Below are positions 1 through 5,572 of a stretch of 8,260 bases of DNA, in pieces (the stretch's first letter is position 1; each line of letters opens with the position of its first letter). A program made the position numbers and the translations under genes. A model generated the notes under the pieces. It made no database searches, was not told where the DNA came from, and was given only the letters and a program-made list of their open reading frames with translations. The DNA is from JBBRGG01 sp038240875 (GTDB lineage Bacteria; Planctomycetota; Phycisphaerae; Phycisphaerales; UBA1924): positions 1 to 8,260 of the forward strand of contig JBBRGG010000164.1 in NCBI GenBank assembly GCA_038240875.1. Reading direction: 5' to 3'.

Positions 1-401
1 CGATGACGGGCGGCCTTGATAGCAAGGCTCTCGAAGTTCCTCGGCAGATCTTTGGCTCGGCTCGCAACACAGAAGAAGCGGGCAGCCTTTCGATCATCGC
101 TTCGTGCCTGGTTGACACTGGCTCGGCGGCGGACCAGATCATCTTTGAAGAGTTCAAGGGCTCGGGCAACATGGAGCTGATCCTTGATCGCAAGATCTCG
201 GAAAGGCGGATCTTCCCGGCGATTAACCTCGCCGAATCGGGCACGCGTAAAGAAGAAAAGCTGATGACCGAAGCTGAAGTCAAGACGGTATCGGCTCTGC
301 GTCGACGGTTATTGGCGATGCAAGGGCCACAGCAAGTGGAACAGTTGCTCGCGGCACTCAAGCGGTATCCGACGAATGAGGCGCTGGTCGGCGGCGGGTA
401 A
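1..401 (+). CDS. rho: Transcription termination factor Rho, C-terminal part (5' truncated by window edge)
   Basis: Rho is a hexameric RNA-dependent ATPase/helicase that ends transcription at factor-dependent sites. Only about the last 132 residues are present; the reading frame is open to the left edge, so the ATG at position 3 is an internal Met and not a start. The visible part carries Rho signatures in order: the TGGLDSKAL segment (R-loop region), the FGSARNTEEAGSLSIIA block, a VDTGS turn, IFEEFKGSGNMEL, the RKISERRIFPAI strand with its arginines, and SGTRKEE. Family members have the same order near the ATPase core. The tail ends in ALVGGG and TAA. The N-terminal RNA-binding domain and Walker A motif lie outside the window. 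The next gene on this strand starts 372 bases downstream and is unrelated in function, so an operon with it is unlikely. Identity is near certain from the motif series. Confidence 0.97.
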   Translation, partial: MTGGLDSKALEVPRQIFGSARNTEEAGSLSIIASCLVDTGSAADQIIFEEFKGSGNMELILDRKISERRIFPAINLAESGTRKEEKLMTEAEVKTVSALRRRLLAMQGPQQVEQLLAALKRYPTNEALVGGG

Positions 402-407
402 CCCGCC
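393..407 (+). terminator. Small GC-rich hairpin overlapping the rho stop codon (weak terminator candidate)
   Basis: GGCGGG (393-398) and CCCGCC (402-407) form a perfect 6-bp stem, and the TAA stop codon is the three-base loop. It is followed by TTAAAAAATT, not a clean T-run, so intrinsic termination on the plus strand would be weak. It may instead stabilise the 3' end of the rho mRNA or be coincidental. The stem is seen directly; the role is inference. Confidence 0.3.
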
Positions 408-471
408 TTAAAAAATTGGCGAGTATGCCTTAATGATCCGTCCCGAACAGGGGGTCTTGTCGTTGTGCGCG

Positions 472-499
472 CGCACGAATCGAGCCGCACGAGTCGAGC
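472..499. repeat. 14-bp tandem repeat, two copies
   Basis: CGCACGAATCGAGC (472-485) is followed directly by CGCACGAGTCGAGC (486-499), 13 of 14 identical. The left copy overlaps the 12-bp palindrome at 465-476. The period is not a multiple of three, in keeping with its non-coding location. It could be a double binding site for a regulator or a slippage duplication; the sequence alone does not decide. Confidence 0.6.
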
Positions 500-566
500 G
501 ATAAAGAGCTGCTAAGCGTGAGCCCTAATTACGTTCAAAGCAAGCTAAAGCTTCGGGCAAACTCGC

Positions 567-609
567 GATGATCAGCGGGAGTTGCATGAAACTTGCACGC
601 TGATTCATC
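567..609 (+). ncRNA. Bulged stem-loop in the leader region (structured RNA candidate)
   Basis: GATG+ATCAGCG (567-577) pairs with CGCTGAT (598-604), a one-base bulge T, and CATC (606-609), giving 11 bp. Inside it, TGCA (583-586) pairs with TGCA (594-597) around the loop TGAAACT, with a 5-base bulge GGAGT (578-582) on the left side. No T-run follows, so it is not an intrinsic terminator. It lies about 165 bases before the receptor start and could be a regulatory leader, a small RNA or, as DNA, a protein-binding dyad. The pairing is visible; expression and function are unknown. Confidence 0.35.
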
Positions 610-658
610 CATTCCATACAGGCCTACCACCACTTGCGGCGTATTTAGATCAATCCCT

Positions 659-685
659 TGAACAAAATTCGTAAGTAGCCGATGG
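659..685 (+). promoter_or_regulatory. Sigma28 (FliA/SigD)-like promoter candidate for the receptor gene
   Basis: GCCGATGG (678-685) matches six of eight bases of the flagellar sigma28 -10 consensus GCCGATAA, including the GCCGAT core. Fifteen bases upstream lies TGAA (659-662) against the -35 core TAAA, the standard spacing. Transcription would start near 692, about 80 bases before the GTG. Sigma28 commonly drives chemotaxis receptor genes, which fits the downstream gene, but the -35 match is imperfect. Confidence 0.35.
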
Positions 686-702
686 TAAACCCTGTCAGTG
701 CG

Positions 703-733
703 GCGGCAATCGCTCAATGGCTTTATTGCTCGC
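703..733 (+). other. Stem-loop in the predicted 5' leader of the receptor mRNA
   Basis: GCG+GCAAT (703-710) can pair with ATTGC (725-729), a bulged T, and CGC (731-733), giving 8 bp with a 14-base loop. It sits 30 bases upstream of the ribosome binding site and downstream of the predicted transcription start near 692. An alternative pairing CAAT/ATTG inside the loop competes with it. Role unknown. Confidence 0.2.
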
Positions 734-773
734 GCACAATCTGGGCTACACGTAAAAAAATTGGAGACTACTC

Positions 774-2666
774 GTGAAGTTGACCATTGGACAAAAAATC
801 GCGTGCGGCTTCGGGGTGGTGCTTCTTTCCATGTGTGCCATAGGAGGGGTGTCGTACAGGACCAACTCACAAGCCGCTTCGTCACACATTAGCCTTGAGC
901 GAGCGGCCGAGCTTGATTCACATGTGAGCGAGGCTGGAGAGTCAGTCCGCATGTTCCAGTTCGCGCTCGCGGACTACCGCGCCAACCAGAGCGAAGAGAA
1001 TGCCACGGCGACACGATCTTCATTGGCAAAGGCAACCGAGAAGTTGTCGGACGTGACCAAGGAAGCGCAAGGTTCTCCGCTGAGCGTGCAGGTGGATAAG
1101 CTCGCGCAGTCGGCGGAGGTATTTTTCAATGCAAGCCGCAAGGAAATGCAAGCAAACGAATTGGTGAACACGCGCATCACCAAGGGCATGCATCCCAATG
1201 CTGCTGAATTGACCAAGGATTTTCAGAAGCTCGCCTCGGGTGGCTCGACGCGTGGCATGCTGGCCGAAAATCGTGTGCTGCAGGCGCGCACGATTGCTTT
1301 GCGCCTTGTAACAAGCGGCGACGTCAGCACGCGCGTTAACGCTAATACGCAACTTGATGCCGCAATCGAAGCGGCAAACGCGTTGGGTGATGAGGCGGGC
1401 GATATCGCCGAGCACATCACCGCGTACAAGACGGCGTTCAACGCCGCTGCTGACACGATTGAAACCCGCAACAATATAACAAGGACAGAGCTAGACCCTG
1501 CTAAAGTCGCTCTCGAAGCGGCGTTTGTCACTGTGGGCGACGCCATGAAGGCAAGCAATAACGATGTCAAGTCGCAAGCTAAGGCGACGATGTCAACCGC
1601 GAACATGCTGACTCTTGTAATTGCGGGTATCGCACTCTCGGTTGTCATGGCCTTGGCGATCTTCATGTCGCGCTCGATGAGCCTGGCAATTGCGCCGATT
1701 GTTGCTCGGGCCAGAGAGATCGCGGCGAACAACCTGACTGGTGCGCCTTTGGTCGCTCGCACGAACGACGAGCTTAAGGATTTGACTGAGTCGATCAACA
1801 TGATGTCGACATCGTTGCGGGGCATCGTCGCGGAACTTTCGACCGCGAGCCATGAGGTTGCGGGCGGAGCAACGCAGATCGCCGCGAGCAGCGAAGAAAT
1901 CTCCGCGAGCCTGAGCCGTCAGAGTGAGCAGGTTGGCCAGATTGCGGCGGCGGTTACGCAAGTTTCTGCGTCGGCGTCGGAAGTTTCCCAGAAGGCCGCA
2001 AACGCCGTAGGCGCGGCGGGGCGTGCAGGTGATGTTGCGACCGAAGGCGGCACGATCGTGGGCCAGACTGTTTCCGAAATGACATCCATCGCCGAGGCTG
2101 TCGAGCTTACAAGCACGAGCGTTCAAGAGCTGGGCGCACGGGGCGTGCAGATCGGCCAGATCATCAGCGTGATCAACGACATCGCCGACCAGACCAACTT
2201 GCTTGCGCTCAATGCCGCGATTGAAGCGGCACGAGCGGGCGAGCACGGACGCGGGTTCGCGGTTGTTGCTGATGAAGTGCGCAAGCTCGCGGATCGCACA
2301 ACCAAGGCGACGGCGGAAATCGGCGAATCAATCGCTGCGATCCAAGGCGAGACGACGCAGGCCGTGGACCGCATGAAGGCTGGCACGGACAAGGTACAGT
2401 CGGGCGTGGAGCGTGCGAGTGCGGCGGGCAAGAGCCTGAAGCAGATCGTGCACGAAACTAGCGAGGTCAACTCATTGATCCGGTCGATCGCCGCGGCTGC
2501 GGGTCAGCAGGCTAGTGCGACGGAAGAAATCTCGCGCAGTGTCGAGAGCATCAGCGCGGTGAGTCAGCAAGCTGTAGAGGGTGCGCAGCAGGCGACCGAA
2601 GCCGCTTCGCACTTGTCGAATAAGGCCGAGGGGCTTCGGATGATGCTGGCACGGTTCAAGTGCTGA
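774..2666 (+). CDS. Methyl-accepting chemotaxis protein (transmembrane chemoreceptor)
   Basis: A 630-residue inner-membrane chemoreceptor that would control the CheA/CheW kinase. The start is GTG, chosen because GGAG lies 7 bases upstream and the first membrane helix begins at once. Order: membrane helix 1 (about 9-28), a helix-rich periplasmic sensor (about 29-277), membrane helix 2 (about 278-298), HAMP (about 299-351, with the usual Pro at 308), and a cytoplasmic coiled-coil hairpin to the end. The conserved tip spans about 461-507 (ISVINDIADQTNLLALNAA, then EAARAGEHGRGFAVVADEVR). Methylation-type motifs appear on both arms (ASSEEISAS near 371; SATEEISRS near 581). Each arm is about 20 heptads, which suggests the 40H class. 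There is no CheR-binding pentapeptide; the protein ends LARFKC. The sensor is nearer in length to helical bimodular domains than to a single four-helix bundle. Ligand unknown. No che genes are adjacent. Confidence 0.96.
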   Translation: MKLTIGQKIACGFGVVLLSMCAIGGVSYRTNSQAASSHISLERAAELDSHVSEAGESVRMFQFALADYRANQSEENATATRSSLAKATEKLSDVTKEAQGSPLSVQVDKLAQSAEVFFNASRKEMQANELVNTRITKGMHPNAAELTKDFQKLASGGSTRGMLAENRVLQARTIALRLVTSGDVSTRVNANTQLDAAIEAANALGDEAGDIAEHITAYKTAFNAAADTIETRNNITRTELDPAKVALEAAFVTVGDAMKASNNDVKSQAKATMSTANMLTLVIAGIALSVVMALAIFMSRSMSLAIAPIVARAREIAANNLTGAPLVARTNDELKDLTESINMMSTSLRGIVAELSTASHEVAGGATQIAASSEEISASLSRQSEQVGQIAAAVTQVSASASEVSQKAANAVGAAGRAGDVATEGGTIVGQTVSEMTSIAEAVELTSTSVQELGARGVQIGQIISVINDIADQTNLLALNAAIEAARAGEHGRGFAVVADEVRKLADRTTKATAEIGESIAAIQGETTQAVDRMKAGTDKVQSGVERASAAGKSLKQIVHETSEVNSLIRSIAAAAGQQASATEEISRSVESISAVSQQAVEGAQQATEAASHLSNKAEGLRMMLARFKC

Positions 2667-2707
2667 TTGGTGGGCGAGTGATCGCAGTTTAGAGAATGTA
2701 AAGAGAG

Positions 2708-2734
2708 AAACCCCTCCGAGAGCGAGGGGTTTTT
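2708..2734. terminator. Bidirectional rho-independent terminator between convergent genes
   Basis: AAACCCCTC (2708-2716) and GAGGGGTTT (2724-2732) form a perfect 9-bp stem with the 7-base loop CGAGAGC. On the plus strand five Ts (2730-2734) close the structure, 42 bases past the receptor stop. On the minus strand the stem is followed by TTTCTCTCTTT, so it can also stop transcripts from the lipoprotein gene, which ends at 2765. Confidence 0.9.
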
Positions 2735-2764
2735 CATTGTGTAAAAAAAGGAATGTGAGGGGAG

Positions 2765-3787
2765 TTATGTTTTTGGCGCGGGTGAAAGCGAGGGCGTTGG
2801 TGTGGATGGCGGGACAGGAGGCGGGACGGGAGGCGGGACGGGAATGAGAGGCACGGATTCGCGCAAATCTTTCGCTGGGTCGATGATGGTGCCTGCGGGG
2901 ATGCCACGCTGACCGCCCTGGTCCAGCGGCGGGGGAGCGGGGATGAGTTCGCCTGCCGGTACGAGCTGAGTTGGCTGAACCAGTGGTGGCTCAACTGGGG
3001 CGGGCTGAGTTGATGCGGGTTGAACTGGGGCGGGCTGAGTTGACGCGGGCTGAGTTGGTGGATTCTGAGCCGGGTCAGCGCGCAATACTGGTGAGACTGT
3101 CGCGGTGCTTGAGGGCAATCCAAGACGGGTGCGCATTCGGGCTGCGAGCGCGCGAGCGAGAGATTCGTCTTGCGACGTGGGCACTTCATAGATCGTGGGC
3201 ACACCGCGTTGAACTTCGACGGGGTTGGTCGCCACGCTGCTCATCAACACGGCTTTGCTGGGCGGCCTGAGCCCCGAAGTTTGCACGCGTGACACGCCGA
3301 CTTCGACATACGCTGTCCAAGGCCCGCGATTGGCAACCACGTCGAGATCGGCATCGCGCGACGCTTGCGCCTTGCCCGTGTACGCTGCTTCGTCGGCGAC
3401 GGGAATGAACGAAACGCGCACGCGACGACGTTGCTGGTTGAGCGTGTCTTCTGCGGTGCTCGCGGCATCGAGTTGATAGCTGGTCCAAGGCGTAAAGATG
3501 CCCGCGCCGGCGCGAGGGCGAGTTGAGATGACGCCAAGTGCCGAATCGACGCGCTCGATTTCAAATTGTGCATCGCGAAGCGTGGTTCGTGCCGCGTCAA
3601 AGGCGCGTTCGTATTCGCCTTGCGCGACGGCGAAGGTGGCCGGTTCGCTGGAACGCGAACACCCGCCCAGCGCGCCGCCCGATATGCTCCCAAGAGTGAT
3701 ACTGATTACCAATGCAGCAGCAAGGCCTGCCCAACGAACGCGGACGACGCTAGTAGATTGTGGGTCGATTCTGTCTTGAAGGTCCAT
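2765..3787 (-). CDS. Predicted lipoprotein with proline-rich repetitive C-terminus, function unknown
   Basis: I do not recognise a named family. The 340-residue product has a long charged N-region, a hydrophobic stretch (about 20-42) and a lipobox-like LGGC with Cys43, so export and lipid anchoring are likely. Residues about 57-220 look like a folded domain, starting with GEYERAFDAARTTL and IERVDSALGVISTRPR; this resembles helix-strand openings of other small exported lipoproteins, but no catalytic motif is visible. From about 238 the chain is low-complexity: TQPAS/TQPAP/VQPAS-type pentapeptides (245-274) and a PVPPPVPPPVPP run (317-328), probably an extended spacer. The ATG start has no clear ribosome binding site, and no later start keeps the leader. 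It lies 81 bases downstream of the decarboxylase on the same strand and is followed by the terminator at 2708-2734, so it may be the last gene of that transcript. Confidence 0.8.
   Translation of the reverse strand: MDLQDRIDPQSTSVVRVRWAGLAAALVISITLGSISGGALGGCSRSSEPATFAVAQGEYERAFDAARTTLRDAQFEIERVDSALGVISTRPRAGAGIFTPWTSYQLDAASTAEDTLNQQRRRVRVSFIPVADEAAYTGKAQASRDADLDVVANRGPWTAYVEVGVSRVQTSGLRPPSKAVLMSSVATNPVEVQRGVPTIYEVPTSQDESLARALAARMRTRLGLPSSTATVSPVLRADPAQNPPTQPASTQPAPVQPASTQPAPVEPPLVQPTQLVPAGELIPAPPPLDQGGQRGIPAGTIIDPAKDLRESVPLIPVPPPVPPPVPPSTPTPSLSPAPKT
2809..2844. repeat. 12-bp tandem repeat, three copies, in the lipoprotein gene
   Basis: Three consecutive 12-base units: GCGGGACAGGAG, GCGGGACGGGAG and GCGGGACGGGAA. 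On the coding (minus) strand they give the PVPP-type run near the C-terminus. The period keeps the frame. Confidence 0.8.
2991..3050. repeat. 30-bp tandem repeat (15-bp subunits) in the lipoprotein gene
   Basis: Two adjacent 30-base units (2991-3020 and 3021-3050) differ at only three positions. Each is built from two related 15-base subunits of the type GGGCTGAGTTGATGC and GGGTTGAACTGGGGC. Degraded subunits continue on both sides. On the minus strand they encode the pentapeptide series TQPAS, TQPAP, VQPAS, TQPAP. The pattern suggests a 15-bp unit that doubled twice. Confidence 0.8.
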
Positions 3788-3832
3788 GCCACGAGGGTAC
3801 CGCGTCTGCGGCGTGCGTGTGGCCTTGAGGCT

Positions 3833-3877
3833 AGCGGGTTAGGTCAAAGCGGGTTAGGTCAAAGCGGGTTACGCAAA
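3833..3877. repeat. 15-bp tandem repeat at the decarboxylase stop codon, three copies
   Basis: AGCGGGTTAGGTCAA occurs exactly twice (3833-3847, 3848-3862); a third, diverged copy (3863-3877, 12 of 15 identical) contains the stop codon of the decarboxylase gene. Read on the minus strand, the first two units carry a further TAA in the same frame, so three in-frame stops follow at 15-base intervals. Confidence 0.85.
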
Positions 3878-5503
3878 TTGGGCTACTAGATCCCAAAGGC
3901 CGCGAACGTGGCGTTCTTCGGTGTGCGTGCCGCCGATAGCGACGCGAAGCAGAATATGGCCCTGTTCGCCCAAGGCGGAGTTTGACGCGCGAGCATGCGT
4001 GAGAAATACCTTTCCAGTTGCGTTGACTCGTTCCATGAGTGCCAGCGTGCGCGCGTCGGCGTCGGCCTGGCTTTCGCCGGGGCGAGCCGAGAGTGAAAGG
4101 CAAACCAGTGACAACGAAGGTTCCATCGCGAGAACAAATCGCGAGTCGGCCCGAATCCACTGGGCTAATTGCTGGGCGAGAGCTACATGCTCGCGAACAA
4201 AGGTTTGCAAGCCAGCGATGCCATAGTGCCGAAGCACGAGCCAGAGCTTGAGTGCGCGAAAGCGTCTACCCAAGGGTACTTGCCAATCGCGGAAGTCGGT
4301 AGCGGCTCCAGAATCGCTCGCGCTATTGCGCAGGTATTCGGGGGTGATCGACAAAGCGCGGGTGAGCTCTTTGGCATCGCGGACAAAAAACGCGTCGCAA
4401 TCAAAGTTGGTGAGCAGCCACTTGTGCGGGTTCACGCAGATTGAGTCGGCGCGTTCGATGCCGTCGAGCATTGCACGAAATTCTGGGCAGATGCACGCGC
4501 TAAGCCCCCAGGCGCCATCGACGTGAAGCCAGATTGGCCTTGTCGTTAATGGCGGGTTTTCATCCAATACAGCTTTCTGATCCAATACAGCTTTCTCATC
4601 CAATACAGCGCCGATTGCCGCGAGATTGTCGATCGCGCCGGTACCGGTGGTGCCGAGGGTTGCGCAGACAAAGAAGGGCATGCGGCCTATTTTACGATCT
4701 GCGACAATTGAGGCGCGTAACGCCTGCACATTCATGCGACCGGTTTCGTCGGTGGACACGAGCGTGACGTGACGGCGATCATCAGCATGGCGGGCAAGCC
4801 CCGCGATCATCGCGGCTTTGACGACCGAAGCGTGCGACTGTGCCGACGCGTACGCCATCAGGTGTGGTTCGGTGTCATCGTCGGCAAGATTCGCGAGTGC
4901 GCGATGCCTGGCGGCGACCATCGCGACAAGCACGGCTTCGCTCGCGGTTGAGTGGATTACGCCACCTCCGGCAGAGGCGATAGCAGAAGTTTCGCTACTC
5001 GCCCCCACGCCTGACAGCCGTGCCTGGTGCGTAAATGTTTCGGGCAAACCTAGCGCACGCGCGAGCCAATCCATCACGCCCATCTCGAGCTCGGTGCATG
5101 AAGGGCTGGTGGACCAGAGCATGCCTTGCACGCCGAGCCCTGCGCTGAGGAGTTCACCCAAGACCGCGGGCGGGCTCGCATTGGCGGGAAAGTACGCGAA
5201 AAACGATGGGTGTTGCCAGTGTGTCAGCGTCGGCACGATCCGTGTATCAAGCTCGCGCACGAGCCCATTCCACGGGTTGTCGCCGATGTGTGGCGCGTGG
5301 GCTGGAAGCGAAGCAAAGAAGTCGCCCGGGAAGCACGCCGAACGTACAGGAAGTGATTCGACTCGGTCCCAGTAGGTTGCGATCCAATCGATGAGGGCGT
5401 GGCCTTGTGCGCGAAATTCATCGCCGGACATGTGCGGACACGCGGGTGGTAGTTCGCCTGTGGATATGTGATCCAAAGGCGAAGGAGGGTTGTTCGTGTG
5501 CAT
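3869..5503 (-). CDS. Pyridoxal-phosphate-dependent aromatic L-amino-acid decarboxylase family protein (group II)
   Basis: The family is cytosolic and removes CO2 from aromatic amino acids (DOPA, tyrosine, tryptophan, phenylalanine) to give amines. Numbering is from the ATG at 5503 (544 residues). Motifs in family order: HPSFFAYFPA (about 98-107), SPSCTELE (133-140), a glycine-rich GGGVIHSTASEA (179-190), His224 in SAQSHAS (ring-stacking His), LGTTGTGAIDNL (283-294), HVDGAWG with the pyridine-binding Asp329, and NPHK with the Schiff-base Lys361. Tyr390 in the ITPEYL loop matches the catalytic-loop Tyr of true decarboxylases, not the Phe of aldehyde synthases. DWQVPLGRRFRALKLW follows. A tandem-repeat insertion (299-316) precedes the HVDGAWG strand. 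Start is uncertain: no Shine-Dalgarno; TTG at 5521 and ATG at 5431 (MSGDEFR, close to the usual family start) are alternatives. Downstream of the protease gene by 69 bases. Substrate not predictable. Confidence 0.93.
   Translation of the reverse strand: MHTNNPPSPLDHISTGELPPACPHMSGDEFRAQGHALIDWIATYWDRVESLPVRSACFPGDFFASLPAHAPHIGDNPWNGLVRELDTRIVPTLTHWQHPSFFAYFPANASPPAVLGELLSAGLGVQGMLWSTSPSCTELEMGVMDWLARALGLPETFTHQARLSGVGASSETSAIASAGGGVIHSTASEAVLVAMVAARHRALANLADDDTEPHLMAYASAQSHASVVKAAMIAGLARHADDRRHVTLVSTDETGRMNVQALRASIVADRKIGRMPFFVCATLGTTGTGAIDNLAAIGAVLDEKAVLDQKAVLDENPPLTTRPIWLHVDGAWGLSACICPEFRAMLDGIERADSICVNPHKWLLTNFDCDAFFVRDAKELTRALSITPEYLRNSASDSGAATDFRDWQVPLGRRFRALKLWLVLRHYGIAGLQTFVREHVALAQQLAQWIRADSRFVLAMEPSLSLVCLSLSARPGESQADADARTLALMERVNATGKVFLTHARASNSALGEQGHILLRVAIGGTHTEERHVRGLWDLVAQFA
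4561..4608. repeat. 18-bp in-frame tandem repeat within the decarboxylase gene, 2.7 copies
   Basis: CATCCAATACAGCTTTCT (4561-4578) is followed by a copy with one change (4579-4596) and the first 12 bases of a third (4597-4608). On the minus strand this reads AVLDEK, AVLDQK, AVLDEN. The third unit lies toward the N-terminal side, where it merges into unique sequence. Confidence 0.9.
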
Positions 5504-5523
5504 GCAGGACAGTAGAGGCAATT

Positions 5524-5562
5524 GGCGTGCTGCTGTACGCCGAGGAGCGCGTGCAGAACGCC
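5524..5562 (-). other. Imperfect stem-loop between protease and decarboxylase genes
   Basis: GGCGT (5524-5528) pairs with ACGCC (5558-5562); after one mismatch, CTGC (5530-5533) pairs with GCAG (5553-5556). There is no T-run in the minus direction, so it is not a standard terminator. It sits 11 bases past the protease stop and 20 bases before the decarboxylase ATG. It might attenuate readthrough, mark a processing site or mask translation initiation; all of this is inference. Confidence 0.25.
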
Positions 5563-5572
5563 AACGCTCAAT

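Larger units (their letters stand above)
402..773 (+). other. Intergenic region between rho and the chemotaxis receptor gene
   Basis: I see no convincing gene in these 372 bases. A 116-residue antisense open frame crosses the region but continues into the receptor gene and has no recognisable protein features. The stretch holds a 12-bp palindrome GTGCGCGCGCAC (465-476), a 14-bp tandem repeat (472-499), a large bulged hairpin (567-609), a sigma28-like promoter candidate (659-685), a second stem-loop (703-733) and the receptor's ribosome binding site GGAG (763-766). Together these suggest a long regulated leader or a small RNA, but nothing here matches a riboswitch or RNA family I can name. Confidence 0.6.

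Noticed and set aside
546..571. TAAAGCTT followed by CGCGATGA as a second sigma28-like promoter
   Set aside because: The -35 half is good but the -10 half matches only five of eight bases, the site overlaps the left arm of the 567-609 hairpin, and it is over 200 bases from the gene. The 659-685 site is better.
402..773. Cyclic-di-GMP riboswitch ahead of the chemoreceptor
   Set aside because: Fragments such as GGGCAAACT look suggestive, but the conserved GCAAAGC element and the tetraloop-receptor arrangement of that class are not present in order.
1223..2246. Two long antisense open frames (about 200 and 217 residues) opposite the chemoreceptor gene
   Set aside because: They overlap a clearly assigned gene, have cysteine/arginine-rich low-quality translations and no recognisable domain; GC-rich codon use leaves such frames open by chance.
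2991..3050. CRISPR-like direct repeats
   Set aside because: The units are directly adjacent with no spacers and encode a regular proline-rich peptide in frame.
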